Shown here: positions 33,277 through 40,872 of the stretch, piece by piece
Position numbering within the stretch: the first letter of the stretch is position 1
Layout: every line of letters begins with the position of its first letter
NCBI GenBank assembly: GCA_002498375.1
Contig: DAHC01000003.1
Location: 62,001 to 126,000 of the forward strand
Direction: 5' to 3'
Length of the DNA stretch: 64,000 bases
Origin: Methanocorpusculum sp. UBA424
GTDB lineage: Archaea > Halobacteriota > Methanomicrobia > Methanomicrobiales > Methanocorpusculaceae
Notes under the pieces: model-generated
Told to the model about the DNA's origin: nothing
The model's input: only the letters and a program-made list of their open reading frames with translations
The model's database searches: none
Position numbers and translations under genes: made by a program

Positions 33277-34706
33277 CCTTTTATCACTCCAAGAGGTCTC
33301 ATTCTGGCAACGATCCGCGAGATTCCGGCATCGTGCACGGTCTGAACGACTTCGCTGCTGGATTTATACACATCCGGCGCTTCTTCGGCGATCGCCGCCT
33401 GATTCGGCGCTCGAACGATGATGCCCTGCCGGAGAAGGGCGTTGGCGACCTCTTCGCCGGTCTGACTCTTTTTCGCCGAAGAACGGCTTTTCACTCTGCC
33501 TGAACCATGGCAGGTACTCCCGAACGTTTTCTCCATGGCACCGTCCGTTCCTGCCAGAATATAGGATGGTGTCCCCATGCTTCCAGGGATGATAACCGGC
33601 TGACCGGAAGCACGGAATTCATGAGGGACTTCCGCTCTGCCCGGACCAAATGCCCGGGTCGCTCCTTTCCGGTGAACACAGACGTTTCGCCGGACACCAT
33701 CTACATTGTGCTCCTCCCATTTTGCCACGTTGTGGGCGACATCATAGACAAGGGGCATCTCCTCGTAAGCGATCCGGAATTTTTTCACGAAAAGTTCCCT
33801 GACGATGTGGGTGATGATCTGACGGTTGGCCCATGCATAATTCGCAGAAGCCGCCATTGCACCGAAATATGCTTCCCCTTCGGGAGAGAAGAGCGGAGCA
33901 CAGGCAAGCTGACGGTCGGGAAGGTCTATGCCGTATTTTTTTGATGCCGACTCGAGAATCTGCAGATGATCCGTACAGACCTGATGTCCAAGGCCTCGTG
34001 AACCACAGTGGATCATCACGCAGATTTGCCCTTTAGCCACGCCGAATGTTTTTGCCGTCGCCTCATCGACGATGTCATCGACGACCTGGACTTCCAGAAA
34101 ATGATTCCCGGAACCAAGCGTTCCGCACTGAGGGATGCCCCGCTGCCGGGCTTTTTTGCTGACATGCTCCGGCTTTGCCCCGTCCATTGCGCCGTTTTCC
34201 TCGCACCTCGGGATATCGCATTCCATGCCGTATCCCATTTCAACCGCGTTCTTTGCGCCGTCTTCGAGCATACTCGAGAGATCCTTCTGGGACAATCGGA
34301 TCGGACTCTTCGAACCAACGCCTGTTGGGACGGCGTTGAAAAGATCCTCGACCAGTTCTTTCATATCAGGAATATCGGAGACAGTAAGCGGGGTCGTGAT
34401 CATCCGAACCCCGCAGTTGATATCAAAGCCCACGCCCCCGGGAGAGATAATCCCGGTATCGGCATCGAAGGCACCCACACCGCCGATCGGAAAACCGTAG
34501 CCCCAGTGGATATCGGGCATCCCAAGAGAATACCGGAGGATGCCCGGAAGCGTCGCCACGTTGGCAAGCTGGGTGAGAGCTCCGTCTTCAAGCGTCTCTG
34601 CAAGGCTTTTCGAGAGGAAAAACCGTCCGGGAACACGCATCCCCGGAACAAAACCTCGTGGGATCTCCCACTCGTTCGTAGTAATCTGCTGTATCTGATC
34701 GTTCAT
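33273..34706 (-). CDS. rtcB: tRNA-splicing ligase RtcB
   Basis: RtcB joins 2',3'-cyclic phosphate and 5'-OH RNA ends with GTP and Mn(II), as needed after tRNA intron removal. The 477-residue protein has the Mn site Asp95-x-x-Cys98 in GVGFDINCGVR, GSGNHFLEV (His202), MIHCGSRGLGH (His233) and the guanylylated His345 in CVHRKGATRAFGPG. No intein is present, unlike in several archaeal RtcB genes. It starts 6 bp after archease, its activating partner. Confidence 0.96.
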   Translation of the reverse strand: MNDQIQQITTNEWEIPRGFVPGMRVPGRFFLSKSLAETLEDGALTQLANVATLPGILRYSLGMPDIHWGYGFPIGGVGAFDADTGIISPGGVGFDINCGVRMITTPLTVSDIPDMKELVEDLFNAVPTGVGSKSPIRLSQKDLSSMLEDGAKNAVEMGYGMECDIPRCEENGAMDGAKPEHVSKKARQRGIPQCGTLGSGNHFLEVQVVDDIVDEATAKTFGVAKGQICVMIHCGSRGLGHQVCTDHLQILESASKKYGIDLPDRQLACAPLFSPEGEAYFGAMAASANYAWANRQIITHIVRELFVKKFRIAYEEMPLVYDVAHNVAKWEEHNVDGVRRNVCVHRKGATRAFGPGRAEVPHEFRASGQPVIIPGSMGTPSYILAGTDGAMEKTFGSTCHGSGRVKSRSSAKKSQTGEEVANALLRQGIIVRAPNQAAIAEEAPDVYKSSSEVVQTVHDAGISRIVARMRPLGVIKG

Positions 34707-34712
34707 GATGTG

Positions 34713-35123
34713 TTAGATATCGAAAATGATTATCAGTTCATATCCTGTTTTTGTTCTGGTGAGCGATAACCCCGAGTAGGAAATACCTTTTACCCCGGTA
34801 CCGCCGGCATGCTTTTTTCTGTCGAAGAGAACACCCTCAACCGTACCACAAACGGCGTCTACGACAGAGAGAGTAAATTTCTGGGGGACAAGATACTCTG
34901 TTTCCGTCAGAAAGAGAAGTTCCGAGAGGAAATTCACGATCAGTTCCTCGCGGTCTTTTCCTTCGGCATGGATGGAAAATACATCCGTAGGTGTTTCTAC
35001 AGGATACGCTCCGTACAGAATTTTTGCCAGAGCAAAACCGCTCTCTGAAAACAGAGATGGCAGATCGGCAGCCGAGATCTTCATACGGATATCGGCAGTA
35101 TGTTCAAGCTCCTCAAAAACCAT
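34713..35123 (-). CDS. Archease, RtcB-activating protein
   Basis: Archease speeds up guanylylation of RtcB and allows multiple turnover. The 136-residue protein starts MVFEELEHTADIRMKI with the conserved HTAD metal-binding segment, and ends with KGISYSGLSLTRTKTGYELIIIFDI containing the second conserved acidic site. It overlaps the 94-residue gene upstream by 11 bp and is followed by rtcB after 6 bp. Confidence 0.94.
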   Translation of the reverse strand: MVFEELEHTADIRMKISAADLPSLFSESGFALAKILYGAYPVETPTDVFSIHAEGKDREELIVNFLSELLFLTETEYLVPQKFTLSVVDAVCGTVEGVLFDRKKHAGGTGVKGISYSGLSLTRTKTGYELIIIFDI

Positions 35124-35397
35124 AATCGCCGTCTTCGAAAAGAAGCCGCGGAACCAGGCGCATCGTTATCTCAGATATCCACTGGATCTGATATCTGGAG
35201 ATGAAGATCACATGATTCCCTGCCCGAATCGGAATGTCGGATGATTTTGCCGGGCGTATCCGCACCGGCATCAAAATCGGACCGCTGCATGACGTGCTTA
35301 TACGAAAATCCCCACCGCGACTATCCATATACGCGATGACCTCATCCGTGACGGTAATATCAGAAAGAGGGGTAGGGCCACCCTGCTCAGTATCCAT
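35113..35397 (-). CDS. Small hypothetical protein, first gene of the archease-rtcB operon
   Basis: I do not recognise the 94-residue product with certainty. It has a helix (VTDEVIAYMDSRGG), a beta hairpin with a single Cys37 (FRISTSCSGP) and a C-terminal half rich in aromatic and hydrophobic residues. The start loosely recalls HesB/IscA-like proteins (VTDEAI...), but the C-terminal cysteine pair of that family is missing. The 11-bp overlap with archease makes joint translation very likely. The ATG at 35397 lies only 10 nt after an AT-rich stretch. Confidence 0.65.
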   Translation of the reverse strand: MDTEQGGPTPLSDITVTDEVIAYMDSRGGDFRISTSCSGPILMPVRIRPAKSSDIPIRAGNHVIFISRYQIQWISEITMRLVPRLLFEDGDYGF

Positions 35398-35455
35398 TTA
35401 ATATTGATGGGAAGTATATGATGAAAAAAGTTGGTAATGAATCCAGCCTGAACGT

Positions 35456-35770
35456 TCAGGTGGATGCAACTACCTGCTCGACTAGATCGGCATACTGCAT
35501 CTTGAGTTCGTAGACGCCAAGGGAGCCGTCTTTCATTTTGTGGGTAGACAGGATGCCTAGTTTTGATGCAACAATCCCGACCATCGATGCAACGGAGTGA
35601 TAGGTTACGTCAAACTTTGTCGAAAGCGCTTCATGAATCTGAGGAACGGTCATGGACTTTGCCCGAATGAGCAGACGTAAAAGCGCCTTTCTGATTCCTG
35701 ACTTGTCACGAGATAGATAACTGCGAAGTCGTCTCTCAATCTCCTTTCGCAGATCTGAAGGTGAAAGCAT
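35456..35770 (-). CDS. DUF2551-type winged-helix protein, probable regulator
   Basis: The 104-residue protein fits the methanogen family DUF2551: an opening LSPSDLRKEIERRLRSYLSRDK, a helix-turn-helix core (TVPQIHEALSTKFDVTYHSVASMVGIVASKLGIL), then a wing (HKMKDGSLGVYELK) and a C-terminal helix. The winged-helix pattern suggests DNA binding. A perfect inverted repeat covers its own TATA box, which points to autoregulation. It is divergent from the degenerate cis-prenyltransferase gene. The family has no established function that I know of. Confidence 0.8.
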   Translation of the reverse strand: MLSPSDLRKEIERRLRSYLSRDKSGIRKALLRLLIRAKSMTVPQIHEALSTKFDVTYHSVASMVGIVASKLGILSTHKMKDGSLGVYELKMQYADLVEQVVAST

Positions 35771-35778
35771 GTTCTCTA

Positions 35779-35806
35779 GTATGTATCTGGGTATATAAAT
35801 ACATAC
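35779..35806 (-). promoter_or_regulatory. Operator-like inverted repeat over the DUF2551 gene promoter
   Basis: GTATGTAT (35779-35786) and ATACATAC (35799-35806) are perfect inverted repeats with a 12-bp spacer. The spacer holds the TATA-like TTATATACC (minus strand), about 25 nt before the ATG of the DUF2551 gene. A further partial half-site, GATACATAATAC, is at 35821-35832 toward the divergent gene. Confidence 0.6.
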
Positions 35807-35843
35807 CGCTCACACAAGAAGATACATAATACACGAATTTGAT

Positions 35844-36467
35844 ATGCAGAGAAAAGCAATAGAGTACTATCTCATGATATACCGCCTTTATGAGTACCTG
35901 ATTTCCCGAGACCTCAAGACATTTCCAAAAGAGATATGTTTCATGCTGAGCGATGAGGATGTACTTGTTGATTCGGGGAAAATAGAGGAAGTCTATACAT
36001 GGACGAAAGAGTTTCCCGATATCAAAAAGATTATTTTTCACATCAGTACGGATGATGCCCGGCGAATCGAGGGGCTGCTTAGACTCGAAGAACTTGGGAA
36101 GAAAACCACGATACGGGTAAGTACGCCGGAACATGATACGATAATCGGGACCGGAATTCCCGAGATCCTGATCGTTCTTGGCAAAACCGGACGGGAAGAG
36201 ATCACCGACGCGATCATCAAAATTGCAAAAGAAGACATCGAACCGGCTGAGATCACGGAGGATATGATAGAAAAGCACCTCATATTCCAGGTCAACCCGG
36301 ATTTCGTCATAAAAACCGGCGGAAACCATCTCACCGACTTTCTGATCTGGCAGTCAGTGTATTCCGAACTGTTTTTTACCGACATCAACTGGACCGGCTT
36401 TCGAAAAGTAGATTATCTTAGGGCCCTTCGCGACTACCAGATGCGCGGCAGAAGATTCGGCACCTGA
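35844..36467 (+). CDS. Degenerate cis-prenyltransferase homologue, probable non-catalytic subunit
   Basis: The C-terminal 60 residues are clearly cis-prenyltransferase (UppS family): PDFVIKTGGNHLTDFLIWQS, YSELFFTDINW, LRALRDYQMRGRRFG, ending in the RxG motif (Arg204-Phe205-Gly206). The N-terminal half is diverged: where UppS has HVAIIMDGNRRWA with the catalytic Asp, this protein reads EICFMLSDEDVLV (30-42), with no DGN. So it is probably inactive alone. The same window encodes a catalytic homologue at 40873-41631 that lacks RxG. This mirrors the eukaryotic NgBR (RxG subunit) plus DHDDS pair, and I recall a heteromeric cis-prenyltransferase reported in Methanosarcina. I infer a two-subunit polyprenyl diphosphate synthase. 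Confidence 0.8.
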   Translation: MQRKAIEYYLMIYRLYEYLISRDLKTFPKEICFMLSDEDVLVDSGKIEEVYTWTKEFPDIKKIIFHISTDDARRIEGLLRLEELGKKTTIRVSTPEHDTIIGTGIPEILIVLGKTGREEITDAIIKIAKEDIEPAEITEDMIEKHLIFQVNPDFVIKTGGNHLTDFLIWQSVYSELFFTDINWTGFRKVDYLRALRDYQMRGRRFGT

Positions 36468-36525
36468 AAGAAAGCCGGAGGGGAAAACATCTATACCTTT
36501 CATGAATGAATAAGATACTACAACA

Positions 36526-37182
36526 ATGTCACTTTCCATTCCAAAATTACCCGAATCGAAAGATCCGAAAGTAAATTTTATCAGGGATATCCTGCTCGTT
36601 TTCATCGTTGTTGCAGCAATCGGCTGTGCGTTATTTGCAGTATCCGGAACCTGGCCTGCTATGGTCGCCGTTGAATCGGAAAGCATGGTCCCGAATCTGA
36701 ACGTCAATGACCTCGTGTTTGTCGTTGACGAGAACAGATACGGCGGATTCATGACGATGGTCGAGGCACAGGAAACGGGGACGGTTTCGTTTGGCGGATA
36801 CGGAGACGTGATCGTCTATCAGCCCAACGGGGTAACCGGCGTGACGCCTATCATCCACCGGGCCGTTACATGGATCAATGCATCGGTTGCAGAAGAGGCG
36901 GGATTTACCGGCGATGCGGCCCATGCAGGATACGTGACCAAAGGCGACAACAACGAACTTTACGATCAGGATGCGATATTTTCGGCCTACGGGAGGATGC
37001 AGCCGGTCAAAGAGGAGTGGATCGTTGGAAAAGCATTGTTTGCGATCCCTCTGATCGGTTTTATACCGCTGCATCTGTTTGAGTCAGCCCTGATTGTGGT
37101 ACTCATCATCGTTATCATTGAACTCGTCAGCAGAAAGCTGAAGAAGAACAAAGAGACCAAAGCGAAAGGAAAGAAAAAATGA
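36526..37182 (+). CDS. Signal peptidase I (archaeal/ER type)
   Basis: This membrane protease removes signal peptides. The 218-residue protein has an N-terminal membrane segment (about 20-45), the catalytic Ser53 in VESESMVPNL, His111 in IIHRAV in place of the bacterial Lys, the Asp box TKGDNNELYDQD (about 137-148), and a C-terminal membrane segment followed by a Lys-rich tail. Ser-His use is typical for archaeal and Sec11-type enzymes. Its stop overlaps the cofH start by 4 bp. Confidence 0.93.
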   Translation: MSLSIPKLPESKDPKVNFIRDILLVFIVVAAIGCALFAVSGTWPAMVAVESESMVPNLNVNDLVFVVDENRYGGFMTMVEAQETGTVSFGGYGDVIVYQPNGVTGVTPIIHRAVTWINASVAEEAGFTGDAAHAGYVTKGDNNELYDQDAIFSAYGRMQPVKEEWIVGKALFAIPLIGFIPLHLFESALIVVLIIVIIELVSRKLKKNKETKAKGKKK

Positions 37183-38264
37183 ACGTCACCACCATTCTGA
37201 ATGATGTCCTTGGAGGCGCACGGCTCACGGAAAATGAAGCTGCATTCCTGTTCTCGGTGCAAAACCGGGATATATGGAAGATTGCCGAGGCCGCCGATAT
37301 CATTCGCGAACGAAAAAACGGCGATGTCGTGACATATGTCCGAAACATGAACATCCACATGACCAACATCTGCAAAAACTGCTGCGGGTTATGTGCATTC
37401 GGACGAAAGAGTACCGATCCCGAGGCATTCTGCTTCACGGATGAAGAGTTCCGGGAGCATACAAGAGAGGCGGGCAGAAAAAAGGTCACCGAGGTCTCGT
37501 ATCTTTCCGGAATCCATCCGGCATTCACCATCGAAAGTTACGAAAAGATGATCCGGACATTCCACGAAGAGATCCCCGGCATCCATGTTCACGGATGCAG
37601 CCCGGATGAGATTTTGTTTGCAGCGAACCAAAGCGGCATTACAACAAAAGAAGCGCTCATTCGCCTGAAAGAAGCGGGACTCGGTTCAGTCCAGGGAACG
37701 GCGGCGGAGATTCTCGTCGACCGGGTTAGAAACATCATCTGCAGTAAAAAACTCTCCACCGCAGAGTGGGTCAGGATCATCAAAGAGGCTTCGGAAGTTG
37801 GATTTCGGGCAACTTCCACGATTATGTACGGATCGGTGGAGACGGCAGAGGAACGGGCACGCCATCTCTCGGTCCTTCGCGACGTCCAGGACGAAACCGG
37901 TGTGTTTACCGAACTTGTGCCGCTGGCGTTCCTGCACAAAAATACCCCGCTCGAGCGGGCGGGAATCGTAAACCATGATGCAACAGGGCGTGAAGACATT
38001 CTGTTGATCGCCATTTCACGGCTGTTTTTGGACAACTTCGACAACATCCAGGTCCCCTGGTCGAAGATCGGAAGAAAGATCACCCAGTTGTCTCTGATGG
38101 CAGGAGGAAACGATGTCGGGGGAACGATGTTTGTGGACGCCCTTTCAAAGGATGCCGGCGGCGGGGATGAATCGGATTACTTCAGTCCCGAGGATATGGA
38201 ACTGATGTGTGCAGACATCGGCCGGAAGCTTTGTCAGAGAGATACCTTCTATAATCTCATCTGA
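37179..38264 (+). CDS. cofH: F420 chromophore (Fo) synthase subunit CofH
   Basis: CofH is the radical SAM enzyme that joins tyrosine-derived p-hydroxybenzyl to 5-amino-6-ribitylamino-uracil; CofG then forms Fo. The 361-residue protein has the SAM cluster motif Cys65-x3-Cys69-x2-Cys72 (CKNCCGLC), HIHMTNIC before it, and the C-terminal MAGGNDVGGTMFVDALSK, both typical of CofH. No cofG is adjacent. It is coupled to the signal peptidase gene by a 4-bp overlap. Confidence 0.95.
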   Translation: MNVTTILNDVLGGARLTENEAAFLFSVQNRDIWKIAEAADIIRERKNGDVVTYVRNMNIHMTNICKNCCGLCAFGRKSTDPEAFCFTDEEFREHTREAGRKKVTEVSYLSGIHPAFTIESYEKMIRTFHEEIPGIHVHGCSPDEILFAANQSGITTKEALIRLKEAGLGSVQGTAAEILVDRVRNIICSKKLSTAEWVRIIKEASEVGFRATSTIMYGSVETAEERARHLSVLRDVQDETGVFTELVPLAFLHKNTPLERAGIVNHDATGREDILLIAISRLFLDNFDNIQVPWSKIGRKITQLSLMAGGNDVGGTMFVDALSKDAGGGDESDYFSPEDMELMCADIGRKLCQRDTFYNLI

Positions 38265-38304
38265 ACATCCCAATTTTTTCTCTCTTTTCAGCTAATCCGC
38301 TTTC

Positions 38305-39072
38305 TTACAGAACAAGGATTCCAAGTACGATATCCACCAGCGAAAATCCGAAGAGAGCAAACACATACCCGACCGTGATCGGGATCATAAACGGAACGCC
38401 GTATGATATCCAGACATCGCCGGCTTTTGCATACAGAGCAAGCTCGCGGGCATAGGTTTTTGGATCCTCGCGGAGATTACGGATGGACAGTCCCGACTGG
38501 GTTTTCAGAGCACGGATCGAGCTGTGTGCGCGGCAGAATTTCCGTGAAATGATCCCGTTCTCTTCGGTGATGTCTTCGGATACAAATCCGAAATAGGTGG
38601 TGATGGAATCTCCAGGGACTGGTTTTCCCGAACACATCAGCCAGAACGGCGCTTTATTTTTTAAGACAACGTTTCGAATAAGGAAAACAACCGGAACGAT
38701 CAGCGCAAAAACCGCACCGTTCACCAGAGATGATACGGCAAGAGAAGGGAAGATCCAGCCGGCAAACGGAGTTATCGGGACCGCGAGTGATAAAAGGATC
38801 ATGGCTTTTCCGTCCGCAACGCCGAAGAGACCGAAATAGGTGAAAAAAAACATCAGGAGAGCTATGAAAACTGATGTGAGTAAGACATATCTTGCCCAGG
38901 GTGCCGAGAAATTTTCGATCCAGAACCAGATAACCAGAACCCCACAGGCAACGGCAGCCGGATACCATGTCACTGCATAGATCGTACGGGTCTTCAGATC
39001 CTGCCAGCAAGCATAGAGAAAGGTGATAAGAACCAGAAATGCCGACAATGCAAGCGGCAGTGAGAGAATCAT
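38305..39072 (-). CDS. Archaeal prepilin/prearchaellin peptidase (A24 family)
   Basis: The 255-residue membrane protein has the two catalytic aspartates of A24 proteases: Asp25 in ACWQDLKTRTI and Asp87 in GVADGKA (the GxGD-type motif, here with Ala). About six membrane segments are present. A soluble insertion of about 80 residues (about 148-225) lies before the last membrane segment, as in archaeal FlaK/EppA/PibD relatives. It should process pilins or archaellins; the beta-helix protein at 27.8-29.2 kb carries a matching N-terminal signal. It is convergent with cofH. Confidence 0.85.
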   Translation of the reverse strand: MILSLPLALSAFLVLITFLYACWQDLKTRTIYAVTWYPAAVACGVLVIWFWIENFSAPWARYVLLTSVFIALLMFFFTYFGLFGVADGKAMILLSLAVPITPFAGWIFPSLAVSSLVNGAVFALIVPVVFLIRNVVLKNKAPFWLMCSGKPVPGDSITTYFGFVSEDITEENGIISRKFCRAHSSIRALKTQSGLSIRNLREDPKTYARELALYAKAGDVWISYGVPFMIPITVGYVFALFGFSLVDIVLGILVL

Positions 39073-39122
39073 GAATTACGTTTCGATCTGAAATCAGATA
39101 AAATCAATGGGTGAGGGTTACC

Positions 39123-39500
39123 TCACTCCTGAAAAACAGATTTTGCCACGTACTTTCCGTGAACATAGGACGGCATGCCGGCAAGCATATAGGATACACG
39201 CAGTGCCTCTTCCACCTCATCCAGGGTAACGCCGACCATCCTGGCTCCGTTGAGCTGGGCACGCAGAGCATGATCGTCTCTCATCGCGGCCGCAATACCG
39301 ATCGCGATCAGTTTTTTCTGTTTTCTCGTCAGAGATCCGTCCGACCAGATGTAGTTATCCAGTTTTAAAACGGCTTCATGCATCAGCGGATCGGTGTCCG
39401 CGAGTTCTTTGAAAAACACCGGAACATGTCCGATATTATGTTCAAGCTGCTTCATCTGCCCCTGACACCCGCAGGTGCCTTTTTTTTCTTCGAATGACAT
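39123..39500 (-). CDS. Carboxymuconolactone decarboxylase / AhpD-like family protein
   Basis: The all-helical 125-residue protein matches the CMD/AhpD fold: VFFKELADTDPLMHEAVLKLDNYIW, LTRKQKKLIAIGIAAAMRDDHALRAQL, and GVTLDEVEEALRVSYMLAGMPSYV. In AhpD-type peroxidase adaptors a CxxC precedes a His in the middle; here the segment reads MRDDHALRAQLNGAR without Cys. Two cysteines (CGC at 10-12) are at the N-terminus instead. So disulfide reductase activity of the AhpD kind is unlikely. It is divergent from the flavoprotein gene. Confidence 0.8.
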   Translation of the reverse strand: MSFEEKKGTCGCQGQMKQLEHNIGHVPVFFKELADTDPLMHEAVLKLDNYIWSDGSLTRKQKKLIAIGIAAAMRDDHALRAQLNGARMVGVTLDEVEEALRVSYMLAGMPSYVHGKYVAKSVFQE

Positions 39501-39588
39501 TTTTTATTCAGCGAAATATTGTCCGTCAAGATAATTATTCTATGTATAGAAGCACATTTTTATAGATCGCACCGCATATCATTCAACA

Positions 39589-40191
39589 ATGAAGAAAAAG
39601 ATCGTGGCCTTGTTCGGCAGCAATGTTTTCGGCGGAAACACCGACAAACTGTTAACCGAAGCGATCCGCGGCGCAGAAGAGGCCGGGTGCAGTGTTGAGA
39701 GAGTGGATGTCGTCCAGGCGAATATTTCGGGATGCAGACAGATCTATCACTGTATGGAAAAAGAGACCTGTGTCATCCGGGATGAAGCAGAGAAGTATTT
39801 TACTCTGCTTAAAGAGGCCGACGGGATCATTATCGCAACGCCTGTCATGACCTACGGGATCCCCGGCCAGCTGAAATCCTTTATGGACAGATGCCAGCCG
39901 TTTTACATGGCGAAATATCACCGGAACAATTCGTTCATCTCCAATGAACATGCAAAGATCCGCAAAACCCTGTTCATCTGCATCTCCGGGATGAACACGC
40001 CGGATGTGTTCATCGGACCGGTGCTTACCGCGAAGGCATTCTGCCAGATCATCGACACGAAATATTTTGATGAACTTCTGCAGAACGATATGGACAACAT
40101 TAAGAAAATAGAGACCAAACCAGACGTGCTGAAGGCAGCATACGAAAAAGGGAGAGCATTAGGTGAAGCAATCACGAAAGCACGCGGATAA
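39589..40191 (+). CDS. NADPH-dependent FMN reductase / iron-sulfur flavoprotein-like
   Basis: The 200-residue flavodoxin-fold protein has the FMN phosphate loop GSNVFGGNTDKLL, ISGCRQIYHCMEKETC, and ATPVMTYGIPGQLKSFMDR, which are signatures of the Isf/FMN reductase group. Three cysteines (spaced 6 apart) remain where Isf proteins have a compact four-Cys motif, so a full [4Fe-4S] cluster is uncertain. A TATA box TTTTTATA (39557-39564) is about 28 nt before the ATG, suggesting a leaderless mRNA. Its 3' end overlaps the AlkD-like gene by 29 bp. Confidence 0.85.
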   Translation: MKKKIVALFGSNVFGGNTDKLLTEAIRGAEEAGCSVERVDVVQANISGCRQIYHCMEKETCVIRDEAEKYFTLLKEADGIIIATPVMTYGIPGQLKSFMDRCQPFYMAKYHRNNSFISNEHAKIRKTLFICISGMNTPDVFIGPVLTAKAFCQIIDTKYFDELLQNDMDNIKKIETKPDVLKAAYEKGRALGEAITKARG

Positions 40192-40870
40192 TCTGGATAT
40201 AAAATCGGAACTCGTACGGCTTTCTGATTCGAAATACCGTACATTCTCCAGCGGTCTCATTCCGGGAGCTGATAATATGATCGGGGTTCGAATCCCGGAC
40301 CTTCGCGATCTGGCAAAAAGAATTGCCGCCGGCGACTGGAAGAAATATCTGAAAGAAGCAACCGATGACTCCTTTGAAGAGATCATGCTGCAGGGCCTTG
40401 TTATCGGGTATGCGAAAGGCCAGCCGGATGAGATAATTGCGGCGCTCAAATATTTTATCCCGAAAATAGACAACTGGTCGATCAATGATTCAACCGTTAT
40501 GGGGCTGAAGATCACCAAAAAACATCAGGACATATTCTGGAAATTTATCCAGCCGTATCTTGATTCAGACCAAGAATTTTTCGTTCGATTTGGAGTTGTG
40601 ATGCTTCTGTCCTATTATGTGGATGAAAAACACATCCCAGCAGTTCTGGAGCAGCTCGATTCAATCACGCACGAAGGATACTACGTCAAAATGGCACTTG
40701 CCTGGGCGGTTTCAGTATGTTATGTGAAGTTTCCAAACATCACCCATGCATATCTGGAAAACTCCTCGCTGGATAACGCCACCTACAACAAAGCGATCCA
40801 GAAGATATGCGAATCCTACCGGGCGGAAGAAGAGGCAAAAAATATTCTCAGAGGAATGAAGAGAAAATAA
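40163..40870 (+). CDS. DNA alkylation repair protein, AlkD-like
   Basis: The 235-residue all-helical HEAT-like protein has MIGVRIPDLRDLAKRIA, EIMLQGLVIGYAKG, NWSINDSTVMGLK and FVRFGVVMLLSYYV, matching the AlkD glycosylase family that removes bulky cationic alkyl adducts. The Trp/Asp of NWSINDS corresponds to the DNA-facing catalytic region. The start at 40163 is 29 bp inside the flavoprotein gene, an unusually long overlap; starts farther on would trim the first helix. It ends 2 bp before the stop of the convergent cis-prenyltransferase gene. Confidence 0.88.
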   Translation: MKQSRKHADNLDIKSELVRLSDSKYRTFSSGLIPGADNMIGVRIPDLRDLAKRIAAGDWKKYLKEATDDSFEEIMLQGLVIGYAKGQPDEIIAALKYFIPKIDNWSINDSTVMGLKITKKHQDIFWKFIQPYLDSDQEFFVRFGVVMLLSYYVDEKHIPAVLEQLDSITHEGYYVKMALAWAVSVCYVKFPNITHAYLENSSLDNATYNKAIQKICESYRAEEEAKNILRGMKRK

Positions 40871-40872
40871 AA

